A stretch of DNA of 64,000 nucleotides from the NCBI GenBank assembly GCA_963932465.1, contig OZ010799.1:279717164-279781163 (forward strand), read 5' to 3'. The position numbers were made by a program, and so were the translations under genes. This DNA comes from Maratus speciosus. Taxonomy: Eukaryota; Arthropoda; Arachnida; Araneae; Salticidae. Under the pieces are notes generated by a model. That model ran no database searches. It saw only the letters and a list, made by a program, of their open reading frames with translations, and had not been told where the DNA came from. Shown in pieces: positions 11,478-24,090 of this stretch. How positions within the stretch are numbered: the first letter of the stretch is position 1; each line of letters begins with the position of its first letter.

Positions 11478-12445
11478 CAGGGCTTAATTTCTAACAAAAA
11501 AAGTACCGGAGCCCTAATAATCTGCGGTACCGGTACAACAACTGTATCATCCCCCCCCCCCCCTGTCATTCCAATCTGCATATTTGTATTTCATACATTA
11601 TTTGCAAAATTTAAAGCATTTTTTTTCTTTAATAAAATAAAAAATTAAAAAATTAAATATATCTATCAGCATATACTTAGCTGTCAACTATTCCACTTTT
11701 TAGTTACCACTCCTTTTTAATAGTAATCTTTGCCCAATTTTAAAGTTAGTAATTAATTGCAGAGTTCTGCGATTTATTATGGTAAGGAATTTGATTAGGA
11801 AATTGTGTTAACACAAAAAAGGGATAGTTCTCAACTATGCATCTTTAAGAAGAAATGATTGAAATTTGCAGAAATTAATATTTATATGCCGAAGAATGGA
11901 ACAAAGTTTTACAATTTCCTATAATAGGTGCATTTAAACTATGATCGATTCCTTCCGCATAATAATCTTTTGTGATGTGTGCCTGAAAATGAGATTAAAT
12001 TAAAAAATTGAATCCGTTATCGGAAAAAATCGCTGCTTTTGTAGAAAAAAAGGGAAAACTGCTCGATTGCTTTCTATCAGAATAACAATACATGCCAATT
12101 ATATATACTTACAAATGAAAGTGACTTCGTAAATATGCAGAGCAAAGCCTTAGAATGGGTACTGTTCATGATATAAAATACAGATTGAGTCACATATAAG
12201 TGTTTCGGGGCTAACTTTTTCGTTAGCCCCGTAAGTGTTTTGGTAAAAAAGAATGCAAAGCTTGCGGATGGAAAAGAAAGAAAAGGGTAATTTAGGTTTC
12301 AATTTTTTGGATGAGCTATTGCACTGGGCTCCGGAGCCCTGTATTTATGAGCTCCGGTGAATTCCGACCACTATTTAAATATTTACTAAAAACAGAGAAG
12401 TACCGGAGCCGAGCTCCGTTGGGCTCCGGCGCAAATTAAGCCCTG
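11478..12445. mobile_element. TIR element copy E7 (968 bp), mosaic
   Basis: Intact CAGGG tip; C tract 13. The flanking D box resembles the one before E11, but from about 11857 on the copy has the E2 markers aatgattg and ttgaatccg. It also has gtgtgcctg. It looks like a recombinant between an E11-type left end and an E2-type interior. Confidence 0.85.
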
Positions 12446-13058
12446 GAGTAGAGTCAAATCTATTATATAATTATTAAAAGAATAAATAGAGACATATACT
12501 ATCCCCATTATTCCATGTGCAATAAAATTCTTGTTGCTAAAATGTTGAAATGAATGACGCATGGATTTAGTTATTCATTTTACCGAGCTCGATGAAACGC
12601 TCCAAATGTATGCCTCTAGACCAGAATACCCCAATATAATACTATTGTAGTAGAATCAAAACTATTATATAATTATTAAGGGAATAAATAGAGACAGATA
12701 TTATCCTCATTATTCCATGTGCAATAAAATTCTTGTTGCTAAAATGATGAAATGAATGACACATGGATTTAGTTATTCATTTTACCGAGCTCGATGAAAC
12801 GCTCCAAATGTATGCCTCTAGACCAGAATACCCCAATATAACACTATTGTAGTAGAATCAAAACTATTATATAATTATTAAGGGAATAAATAGAGACAGA
12901 TATTATCCTCATTATTCCATGTGCAATAAAATTCTTGTTGCTAAAATGTTGAAATGAATGACGCATGGATTTAGTTATTCATTTTACCGAGCTCGATGAA
13001 ACGCTCCAAATGTATGCATCTAGACCAGAATACCCCCATATAACACTATTGTAGTAGA
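12446..13058. repeat. Satellite array S7, 3 boxes
   Basis: Order A, C (atgatgaaatg), D; matches S2. Confidence 0.97.
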
Positions 13059-14024
13059 CATGGCTTAATTTCTAACAAAAAAGTACCGGAGCCCTAATAA
13101 TCTGCGGTACCGGTACAACAACTGTATCATCCCCCCCCCCCCTGTCATTCCAATCTGCATATTTGTATTTCATACATTATTTGCAAAATTTAAAGCATTT
13201 TTTTTCTTTAATAAAATAAAAAATTAAAAAATTAAATATATCTATCAGCATATACTTAGCTGTCAACTATTCCACTTTTTAGTTACCACTCCTTTTTAAT
13301 AGTAATCTTTGCCCAATTTTAAAGTTAGTAATTAATTGCAGAGTTCTGCGATTTATTATGGTAAGGAATTTGATTAGGAAATTGTGTTAACACAAAAAAG
13401 GGATAGTTCTCAACTATACATCTTTAAGAAGAAATGAATGAAATTTGCAGAAATTAATATTTATATGCCGAAGAATGGAACAAAGTTTTACAATTTCCTA
13501 TAATAGGTGCATTTAAACTATGATCGATTCCTTCCGCATAATAATCTTTTGTGATGTGTCCCTGAAAACGAGATTAAATTAAAAAATTGACACCGTTATC
13601 GGAAAAAATCGCTGCTTTTGTAGAAAAAAGGGGAAAACTGCTCGATTGCTTTCTATCAGAATAACAATACATGCCAATTATATATACTTACAAATGAAAG
13701 TGACTTCGTAAATGTGCAGAGCAAAGCCTTAGCATGGGTACTGTTCATGATATAAAATACAGATTGAGTCACATATAAGTGTTTCGGGGCTAACTTTTTC
13801 GTTAGTCCCGTAAGTGTTTTGGTAAAAAAGAATGCAAAGCTTGCGGATGGAAAAGAAAGAAAAGGGTAATTTAGGTTTCAATTTTTTGGAAGAGCTATTG
13901 CACTGGGCTCCGGAGCCCTGTATTTATGAGCTCCGGTGAATTCCGACCACTATTTAAATATTTACTAAAACCAGAGAAGTACCGGAGCCGAGCTCCGTTG
14001 GGCTCCGGCGCAAATTAAGCCCTG
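13059..14024. mobile_element. TIR element copy E8 (966 bp), 5' tip CATGG
   Basis: C tract 12. It shares actatacatc, gaaaacgag, gttagtcccg and aaccagag with E3. Confidence 0.85.
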
Positions 14025-14839
14025 GAGTAGAGTCAAATCTATTATATAATTATTAAAAGAATAAATAGAGACATATACTATCCCCATTATTCCATGTGCA
14101 ATAAAATTCTTGTTGCTAAAATGTTGAAATGAATGACGCATGGATTTAGTTATTCATTTTACCGAGCTCGATGAAACGCTCCAAATGTATGCCTCTAGAC
14201 CAGAATACCCCAATATAACACTATTGTAGTAGAATCAAAACTATTATATAATTATTAAGGGAATAAATAGAGACATATATTATCCCCATTATTCCATGTG
14301 CAATAAAATTCTTGTTGCTAAAATGTTGAAATGAATGACGCATGGATTTAGTTATTCATTTAACCGAGCTCGATGAAACGCTCCAAATGTATGCCTCTAG
14401 ACCAGAATACCCCAATATAACACTATTGTAGTAGAATCAAAACTATTATATAATTATTAAGGGAATAAATAGAGACAGATATTATCCTCATTATTCCATG
14501 TGCAATAAAATTCTTGTTGCTAAAATGTTGAAATGAATGACACATGGATTTAGTTATTCATTTTACCGAGCTCGATGAAACGCTCCAAATGTATGCCTCT
14601 AGACCAGAATACCCCAATATAACACTATTGTAGTAGAATCAAAACTATTATATAATTATTAAGGGAATAAATAGAGACAGATATCATCCTCATTATTCCA
14701 TGTGCAATAAAATTCTTGTTGCTAAAATGTTGAAATGAATGACGCATGGATTTAGTTATTCATTTTACCGAGCTCGATGAAACGCTCCAAATGTATGCAT
14801 CTAGACCAGAATACCCCCATATAACACTATTGTAGTAGA
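14025..14839. repeat. Satellite array S8, 4 boxes
   Basis: Order A, B (ttaaccgagc), C, D (gatatcatcc); matches S3. Confidence 0.97.
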
Positions 14840-15811
14840 CAGGGCTTAATTTCTAACAAAAAAAGTACCGGAGCCCTAATAATCTGCAGTACCGGTACAA
14901 CAACTGTAACACCCCCCCCCCCCCCCCCCTGTCATTCCAATCTGCATATTTGTATTTCATACATTATTTGCAAAATTTAAAGCATTTTATTTCTTTAATA
15001 AAATAAATAATTAAAAAATTAAATATATCTATCAGCATGTACTTAGCTGTCAACTATTCCACTTTTTAGTTACCACTCCTTTTTAATAGTAATCTTTGCC
15101 CAATTTTAAAGTTAGTAATTAATTGCAGAATTCTGCGATTTATTATGGTAAGGAATTTGATTAGGAAATTGTGTTAACACAAAAAAGGGATAGTTCTCAA
15201 CTATGCATCTTTAAGAAGAAATGAATGAAATTTGCAGAAATTAATATTTATATGCCGAAGAATGGAACAAAGTTTTACAATTTCCTATAATAGGTGCATT
15301 TAAACTATGATCGATTCCTTCAGCATAATAATCTTTTGTGATGTGTCCCTGAAAATGAGATTAAATTAAAAAATTGACACCGTTATCGGAGAAAATCGCT
15401 GCTTTTGTAGAAAAAAGGGGAAAACTGCTCGATTGCTTTCTATCAGATTAACAATACATGCCAATTATATATACTTACAAATGAAAGTGACTTCGTAAAT
15501 GTGCAGAGCAAAGCCTTAGCATGGGTACTGTTCATGATATAAAATACAGATTGAGTCACATATAAGTGTTTCGGGGCTAAATTTTTCGTTAGCCCCGTAA
15601 GTGTTTTGCTAAAAAAGAATGCAAAGTTTGGGGATGGAAAAGAAAGAAAAGGGTAATTTAGGTTTCAATTTTTTGGAAGAGCTATTGCACTGGGCTCCGG
15701 AGCCCTGTATTTATGAGCTCCGGTGAATTCCGACCACTATTTAAATATTTACTAAAAACAGAGAAGTACCGGAGCCGAGCTCCGTTGGGCTCCGGCGGAA
15801 ATTAAGCCCTG
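14840..15811. mobile_element. TIR element copy E9 (972 bp), 14-bp TIR
   Basis: Sister of E4 (ctgcagtacc, gtaacac, ttcagcat, ggggctaaattttt). The length difference of 9 bases equals the C-tract difference (18 against 9), with the tract at 14912-14929. Confidence 0.85.
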
Positions 15812-16222
15812 GAGTAGAGTCAAATCTATTATATAATTATTAAAAGAATATTTAGAGACATATACTATCCCCATTATTCCATGTGCAATAAAATTCTTGT
15901 TGCTAAAATGTTGAAATGAATGACGCATGGATTTAGTTATTCATTTTACCGAGCTCGATGAAACGCTCCAAATGTATGCCTCTAGACCAGAATACCCCAA
16001 TATAATACTATTGTAGTAGAATCAAAACTATTATATAATTATTAAGGGAATAAATAGAGACAGATATTATCCTCATTATTCCATGTGCAATAAAATTCTT
16101 GTTGCTAAAATGTTGAAATGAATGACGCATGGATTTAGTTATTCATTTTACCGAGCTCGATGAAACGCTCCAAATGTATGCATCTAGACCAGAATACCCC
16201 CATATAACACTATTGTAGTAGA
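15812..16222. repeat. Satellite array S9, 2 boxes
   Basis: Order A (aatatttagagac, ataatact) and D. It corresponds to S4 less one C box. Confidence 0.97.
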
Positions 16223-17186
16223 CATGGCTTAATTTCTAACAAAAAAGTACCGGAGCCCTAATAATCTGCGGTACCGGTACAACAACTGTATCATCCCCCC
16301 CCCCTGTCATTCCAATCTGCATATTTGTATTTCATACATTATTTGCAAAATTTAAAGCATTTTTTTTCTTTAATAAAATAAAAAATTAAAAAATTAAATA
16401 TATCTATCAGCATATACTTAGCTGTCAACTATTCCACTTTTTAGTTACCACTCCTTTTTAATAGTAATCTTTGCCCAATTTTAAAGTTAGTAATTAATTG
16501 CAGAGTTCTGCGATTTATTATGGTAAGGAATTTGATTAGGAAATTGTGTTAACACAAAAAAGGGATAGTTCTCAAATATGCATCTTTAAGAAGAAATGAA
16601 TGAAATTTGCAGAAATTAATATTTATATGCCGAAGAATGGAACAAAGTTTTACAATTTCCTATAATAGGTGCATTTAAACTATGATCGATTCCTTCCGCA
16701 TAATAATCTTTTGTGATGTGTCCCTGAAAACGAGATTAAATTAAAAAATTGACACCGTTATCGGAAAAAATCGCTGCTTTTGTAGAAAAAAGGGGAAAAC
16801 TGCTCGATTGCTTTCTATCAGAATAACAATACATGCCAATTATATATACTTACAAATGAAAGTGACTTCGTAAATGTGCAGAGCAAAGCCTTAGCATGGG
16901 TACTGTTCATGATATAAAATACAGATTGAGTCACATATAAGTGTTTCGGGGCTAACTTTTTCGTTAGTCCCGTAAGTGTTTTGGTAAAAAAGAATGCAAA
17001 GCTTGCGGATGGAAAAGAAAGAAAAGGGTAATTTAGGTTTCAATTTTTTGGAAGAGCTATTGCACTGGGCTCCGGAGCCCTGTATTTATGAGCTCCGGTG
17101 AATTCCGACCACTATTTAAATATTTACTAAAACCAGAGAAGTACCGGAGCCGAGCTCCGTTGGGCTCCGGCGCAAATTAAGCCCTG
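16223..17186. mobile_element. TIR element copy E10 (964 bp), 5' tip CATGG
   Basis: C tract 10; private ctcaaatatgc; gaaaacgag and gttagtcccg as in E5 and E6. It is the last CATGG copy in the window. Confidence 0.85.
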
Positions 17187-18203
17187 GAGTAGAGTCAAAT
17201 CTATTATATAATTATTAAAAGAATAAATAGAGACATATACTATGCCCATTATTCCATGTGCAATAAAATTCTTGTTGCTAAAATGTTGAAATGAATGACG
17301 CATGGATTTAGTTATTCATTTTACCGAGCTCGATGAAACGCTCCAAATGTATGCCTCTAGACCAGAATACCCCAATATAACACTATTGTAGTAGAATCAA
17401 AACTATTATATAATTATTAAGGGAATAAATAGAGACATATATTATCCCCATTATTCCATGTGCAATAAAATTCTTGTTGCTAAAATGTTGAAATGAATGA
17501 CGCATGGATTTAGTTATTCATTTTACCGAGCTCGATGAAACGCTCCAAATGTATGCCTCTAGACCAGAATACCCCAATATAACACTATTGTAGTAGAATC
17601 AAAACTATTATATAATTATTAAGGGAATAAATAGAGACAGATATTATCCTCATTATTCCATGTGCAATAAAATTCTTGTTGCTAAAATGTTGAAATGAAT
17701 GACACATGGATTTAGTTATTCATTTTACCGAGCTCGATGAAACGCTCCAAATGTATGCCTCTAGACCAGAATACCCCAATATAACACTATTGTAGTAGAA
17801 TCAAAACTATTATATAATTATTAAGGGAATAAATAGAGACAGATATCATCCTCATTATTCCATGTGCAATAAAATTCTTGTTGCTAAAATGTTGAAATGA
17901 ATGACACATGGATTTTGTTATTCATTTTACCAAGCTCGATGAAACGCTCCAAATGTATGCCTCTAGACCAGAATACCCCAATATAACACTATTGTAGTAG
18001 AATCAAAACTATTATATAATTATTAAGGGAATAAATAGAGACAGATATTATCCTCATTATTCCATGTGCAATAAAATTCTTGTTGCTAAAATGTTGAAAT
18101 GAATGACACATGGATTTAGTTATTCATTTTACCGAGCTCGATTAAACGCTCCAAATGTATGCATCTAGACCAGAATACCCCCATATAACACGATTGTAGT
18201 AGA
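17187..18203. repeat. Satellite array S10, 5 boxes
   Basis: Order A (ctatgcccatt), B, C, C*, D (gctcgattaaacg, cacgattg). It parallels S6. Confidence 0.97.
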
Positions 18204-19167
18204 CAGGGCTTAATTTCTAACAAAAAAGTACCGGAGCCCTAATAATCTGCGGTACCGGTACAACAACTGTATCACCCCCCCCCCTGTCATTCCAATCTGC
18301 ATATTTGTATTTCATACATTATTTGCAAAATTTAAAGCATTTTTTTTCTTTAATAAAATAAAAAATTAAAAAATTAAATATATCTATCAGCATATACTTA
18401 GCTGTCAACTATTCCACTTTTTAGTTACCACTCCTTTTTAATAGTAATCTTTGCCCAATTTTAAAGTTAGTAATTAATTGCAGAATTCTGCGATTTATTA
18501 TGGTAAGGAATTTGATTGGGAAATTGTGTCAACACAAAAAAGGGATAGTTCTCAACTATGCATCTCTAAGAAGAAATGAATGAAATTTGCAGAAATTAAT
18601 ATTTATATGCCGAAGAATGGAACAAAGTTTTACAATTTCCTATAATAGGTGCATTTAAACTATGATCGATTCCTTCCGCATAATAATCTTTTGTTATGTG
18701 TCCCTGAAAATGAGATTAAATTAAAAAAATGACACCGTTATCGGAAAAAATCGCTGCTTTTGTAGAAAAAAGGGGAAAACTGCTCGATTGCTTTCTATCA
18801 GAATAACAATACATGCCAATTATATATACTTACAAATGAAAGTGACTTCGTAAATGTGCAGAGCAAAGCCTTAGCATGGGTACCGTTCATGATATAAAAT
18901 ACAGATTGAGTCACATATAAGTGTTTCGAGGCTAACGAAAAAGTTAGACCCGTAAGTGTTTTGTATAAAAAAGAATGCAAAGCTTGGGGATGGAAAAGGA
19001 AGAAAAGGGTAATTTAGGTTTCAATTTTTTGGAAGAGCTATTGCACTGGGCTCCGGAGCCCTGTATTTATGAGCTCCGGTGAATTCCGACCACTATTTAT
19101 ATATTTACTAAAAACAGAGAAGTACCGGAGCCGAGCTCCGTTGGGCTCCGGCGCAAATTAAGCCCTG
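18204..19167. mobile_element. TIR element copy E11 (964 bp), loop inverted
   Basis: C tract 10. It is the most divergent early copy: gattgggaaattg, tgtgtcaacaca, catctctaag, ttttgttatg, tttatatattt. The central hairpin is in the inverted form. Confidence 0.85.
18927..18952. repeat. Inverted-loop hairpin in E11
   Basis: It reads CGAGGCTAAC-GAAAAA-GTTAGACCCG, so the loop is the reverse complement of the usual TTTTTC. Arm mismatches are present on both sides. The linked markers accgttcatg and cttgggg lie nearby. Confidence 0.9.
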
Positions 19168-19780
19168 GAGTAGAGTCAAATCTATTATATAATTATTAAA
19201 AGAATAAATAGGGACATATACTATCCCCATTATTCCATGTGCAATAAAATTCTTGTTGCCAAAATGTTGAAATGAATGACGCATGGATTTAGTTATTAAT
19301 TTTACCGAGCTCGATGAAACGCTCCAAATGTATGCCTCTAGACCAGAATACCCCAATATAACACTATTGTAGTAGAATCAAAACTATTATATAATTATTA
19401 AGGGAATAAATAGAGACAGATATTATCCTCATTATTCCATGTGCAATAAAATTCTTGTTGCTAAAATGTTGAAATGAATGACACATGGATTTAGTTATTC
19501 ATTTTACCAAGCTCGATGAAACGCTCCAAATGTATGCCTCTAGACCAGGATACCCCAATATAACACTATTGTAGTAGAATCAAAACTATTATATAATTAT
19601 TAAGGGAATAAATAGAGACAGATATTATCCTCATTATTCCATGTGCAATAAAATTCTTGTTGCTAAAATGTTGAAATGAATGACGCATGGATTTAGTTAT
19701 TCATTTTACCGAGCTCGATGAAACGCTCCAAATGTATGCATCTAGACCAGAATACCCCCATATAACACTATTGTAGTAGA
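19168..19780. repeat. Satellite array S11, 3 boxes
   Basis: Order A (agggacat, gttgccaaaatg, ttattaatttt), C (caagctc, ccaggatacc), D. Confidence 0.97.
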
Positions 19781-20741
19781 CAGGGCTTAATTTCTAACAA
19801 AAAAAGTACCGGAGCCCTAATATTCTGCGGTACCGGTACAACAACTGTATCATCCCCCCCCCCCTGTCATTCCAATCTGCATATTTGTATTTCATACATT
19901 ATTTGCAAAATTTAAAGCATTTTTTTTCTTTAATAAAATAAAAAATTAAAAAATTAAATATATCTATCAGCATATACTTAGCTGTCAACTATTCCACTTT
20001 TTAGTTACCACTCCTTTTTAATAGTAATATTTGCCCAATTTTAAAGTTAGTAATTAATTGCAGAATTCTGCGATTTATTATGGTAAGGAATTTGATTAGG
20101 AAATTGTGTTAACACAAAAAAGGGATAGTTCTCAACTATGCATCTTTAAGAAGAAATGAATGAAATTTGCAGAAATTAATATTTATATGCCGAAGAATGG
20201 AACAAAGTTTTACAATTTCCTATAATAGGTGCATTTAAACTATGAATGATTCCTTCCGCATAATAATCTTTTGTGATGTGTCCCTGAAAATGAGATTAAA
20301 TTAAAAAATTGACACCGTTATCGGAAAAAATCGCTGCTTTTGTAGAAAAAAGGGGAAATCTGCTCGATTGCTTTCTATCAGAATAACAATACATGCCAAT
20401 TATATATACTTACAAATGAAAGTGACTTCGTAAATGTGCAGAGCAAAGCCTTAGCATTGGTACTGTTCAAGATATAAAATACAGGTTGAGTCACATATAA
20501 GTGTTTCGGGGCTAACTTTTTCGTTAGCCCCGTAAGTGTTTTGGTAAAAAAGAATGCAAAGCTTGCGGATGGAAAAGAAAGAAAAGGGTAATTTAGGTTT
20601 CAATTTTTTGGAAGAGCTATTGCACTGGGCTCCGGAGCCCTGTATTTATGAGCTCCGGTGAATTCCGACCACTATTTAAATATTTACTAAAAACAGAGAA
20701 GTACCGGAGCTCCGTTGGGCTCCGGCGCAAATTAAGCCCTG
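19781..20741. mobile_element. TIR element copy E12 (961 bp), 5-bp deletion
   Basis: C tract 11; taatattctg, aatatttgcc, actatgaatgatt, agcattggtac, caggttgag. The small 3' hairpin is reduced to CGGAGCTCCG at 20705-20714. Confidence 0.85.
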
Positions 20742-21354
20742 GAGTAGAGTCAAATCTATTATATAATTATTAAAAGAATAAATAGGGACATATACTATCC
20801 CCATTATTCCATGTGCAATAAAATTCTTGTTGCTAAAATGTTGAAATGAATGACGCATGGATTTAGTTATTAATTTTACCGAGCTCGATGAAACGCTCCA
20901 AATGTATGCCTCTAGACCAGAATACCCCAATATAACACTATTGTAGTAGAATCAAAACTATTATATAATTATTAAGGGAATAAATAGAGACAGATATTAT
21001 CCTCATTATTCCATGTGCAATAAAATTCTTGTTGCTAAAATGTTGAAATGAATGACACATGGATTTAGTTATTCATTTTACCAAGCTCGATGAAACGCTC
21101 CAAATGTATGCCTCTAGACCAGGATACCCCAATATAACACTATTGTAGTAGAATCAAAACTATTATATAATTATTAAGGGAATAAATAGAGACAGATATT
21201 ATCCTCATTATTCCATGTGCAATAAAATTCTTGTTGCTAAAATGTTGAAATGAATGACGCATGGATTTAGTTATTCATTTTACCGAGCTCGATGAAACGC
21301 TCCAAATGTATGCATCTAGACCAGAATACCCCCATATAACACTATTGTAGTAGA
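20742..21354. repeat. Satellite array S12, 3 boxes
   Basis: Order A, C, D with the same markers as S11. E12 plus S12 forms a 1574-bp unit repeated in tandem by E13 and what follows. Confidence 0.97.
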
Positions 21355-22315
21355 CAGGGCTTAATTTCTAACAAAAAAAGTACCGGAGCCCTAATATTCT
21401 GCGGTACCGGTACAACAACTGTATCATCCCCCCCCCCCTGTCATTCCAATCTGCATATTTGTATTTCATACATTATTTGCAAAATTTAAAGCATTTTTTT
21501 TCTTTAATAAAATAAAAAATTAAAAAATTAAATATATCTATCAGCATATACTTAGCTGTCAACTATTCCACTTTTTAGTTACCACTCCTTTTTAATAGTA
21601 ATCTTTGCCCAATTTTAAAGTTAGTAATTAATTGCAGAATTCTGCGATTTATTATGGTAAGGAATTTGATTAGGAAATTGTGTTAACACAAAAAAGGGAT
21701 AGTTCTCAACTATGCATCTTTAAGAAGAAATGAATGAAATTTGCAGAAATTAATATTTATATGCCGAAGAATGGAACAAAGTTTTACAATTTCCTATAAT
21801 AGGTGCATTTAAACTATGAATGATTCCTTCCGCATAATAATCTTTTGTGATGTGTCCCTGAAAATGAGATTAAATTAAAAAATTGACACCGTTATCGGAA
21901 AAAATCGCTGCTTTTGTAGAAAAAAGGGGAAATCTGCTCGATTGCTTTCTATCAGAATAACAATACATGCCAATTATATATACTTACAAATGAAAGTGAC
22001 TTCGTAAATGTGCAGAGCAAAGCCTTAGCATTGGTACTGTTCAAGATATAAAATACAGGTTGAGTCACATATAAGTGTTTCGGGGCTAACTTTTTCGTTA
22101 GCCCCGTAAGTGTTTTGGTAAAAAAGAATGCAAAGCTTGCGGATGGAAAAGAAAGAAAAGGGTAATTTAGGTTTCAATTTTTTGGAAGAGCTATTGCACT
22201 GGGCTCCGGAGCCCTGTATTTATGAGCTCCGGTGAATTCCGACCACTATTTAAATATTTACTAAAAACAGAGAAGTACCGGAGCTCCGTTGGGCTCCGGC
22301 GCAAATTAAGCCCTG
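21355..22315. mobile_element. TIR element copy E13 (961 bp), 5-bp deletion
   Basis: Nearly the same as E12; one visible difference is aatctttgcc for aatatttgcc. C tract 11. Confidence 0.85.
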
Positions 22316-23130
22316 GAGTAGAGTCAAATCTATTATATAATTATTAAAAGAATAAATAGGGACATATACTATCCCCATTATTCCATGTGCAATAAAATTC
22401 TTGTTGCTAAAATGTTGAAATGAATGACGCATGGATTTAGTTATTAATTTTACCGAGCTCGATGAAACGCTCCAAATGTATGCCTCTAGACCAGAATACC
22501 CCAATATAACACTATTGTAGTAGAATCAAAACTATTATATAATTATTAAGGGAATAAATAGAGACAGATATTATCCTCATTATTCCATGTGCAATAAAAT
22601 TCTTGTTGCTAAAATGTTGAAATGAATGACACATGGATTTAGTTATTCATTTTACCGAGCTCGATGAAACGCTCCAAATGTATGCCTCTAGACCAGAATA
22701 CCCCAATATAACACTATTGTAGTAGAATCAAAACTATTATATAATTATTAAGGGAATAAATAGAGACAGATATTATCCTCATTATTCCATGTGCAATAAA
22801 ATTCTTGTTGCTAAAATGTTGAAATGAATGACACATGGATTTAGTTATTCATTTTACCAAGCTCGATGAAACGCTCCAAATGTATGCCTCTAGACCAGGA
22901 TACCCCAATATAACACTATTGTAGTAGAATCAAAACTATTATATAATTATTAAGGGAATAAATAGAGACAGATATTATCCTCATTATTCCATGTGCAATA
23001 AAATTCTTGTTGCTAAAATGTTGAAATGAATGACGCATGGATTTAGTTATTCATTTTACCGAGCTCGATGAAACGCTCCAAATGTATGCATCTAGACCAG
23101 AATACCCCCATAGAACACTATTGTAGTAGA
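22316..23130. repeat. Satellite array S13, 4 boxes
   Basis: Order A, C, C (caagctc, ccaggatacc), D (catagaacac). It equals S12 plus one C box. Confidence 0.97.
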
Positions 23131-24090
23131 CAGGGCTTAATTTCTAACAAAAAAAGTACCGGAGCCCTAATATTCTGCGGTACCGGTACAACAACTGTAT
23201 CATCCCCCCCCCCTGTCATTCCAATCTGCATATTTGTATTTCATACATTATTTGCAAAATTTAAAGCATTTTTTTTCTTTAATAAAATAAAAAATTAAAA
23301 AATTAAATATATCTATCAGCATATACTTAGCTGTCAACTATTCCACTTTTTAGTTACCACTCCTTTTTAATAGTAATCTTTGCCCAATTTTAAAGTTTGT
23401 AATTAATTGCAGAATTCTGCGATTTATTATGGTAAGGAATTTGATTAGGAAATTGTGTTAACACAAAAAAGGGATAGTTCTCAACTATGCATCTTTAAGA
23501 AGAAATGAATGAAATTTGCAGAAATTAATATTTATATGCCGAAGAATGGAACAAAGTTTTACAATTTCCTATAATAGGTGCATTTAAACTATGATCGATT
23601 CCTTCCGCATAATAATCTTTTGTGATGTGTCCCTGAAAATGAGATTAAATTAAAAAATTGACACCGTTATCGGAAAAAATCGCTGCTTTTGTAGAAAAAA
23701 GGGGAAATCTGCTCGATTGCTTTCTATCAGAATAACAATACATGCCAATTATATATACTTACAAATGAAAGTGACTTCGTAAATGTGCAGAGCAAAGCCT
23801 TAGCATTGGTACTGTTCAAGATATAAAATACAGATTGAGTCACATATAAGTGTTTCGGGGCTAACTTTTTCGTTAGCCCCGTAAGTGTTTTGGTAAAAAA
23901 GAATGCAAAGCTTGCGGATGGAAAAGAAAGAAAAGGGTAATTTAGGTTTCAATTTTTTGGAAGAGCTATTGCACTGGGCTCCGGAGCCCTGTATTTATGA
24001 GCTCCGGTGAATTCCGACCACTATTTAAATATTTACTAAAAACAGAGAAGTACCGGAGCTCCGTTGGGCTCCGGCGCAAATTAAGCCCTG
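23131..24090. mobile_element. TIR element copy E14 (960 bp, shortest)
   Basis: C tract 10, 5-bp deletion, private aagtttgtaatt; cagattgag rather than caggttgag. Confidence 0.85.

Noticed and set aside
18798..18980. Minus-strand 60-codon frame in E11
   Set aside because: Private to one divergent copy; interrupted in the others.
19108..19356. Minus-strand frame of about 82-86 codons, recurring at 20676, 22250, 24025, 25804, 31364 and 34523
   Set aside because: It runs across the junction from box A into the element 3' end, exists only where local substitutions or the 5-bp deletion remove stops, and ends differently in each. There is no domain and no sign of coding constraint.
23068..23298. 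Plus-strand 76-codon frame across a box-element junction
   Set aside because: It reads through the poly-C tract, so its frame depends on tract length and is lost in other copies.
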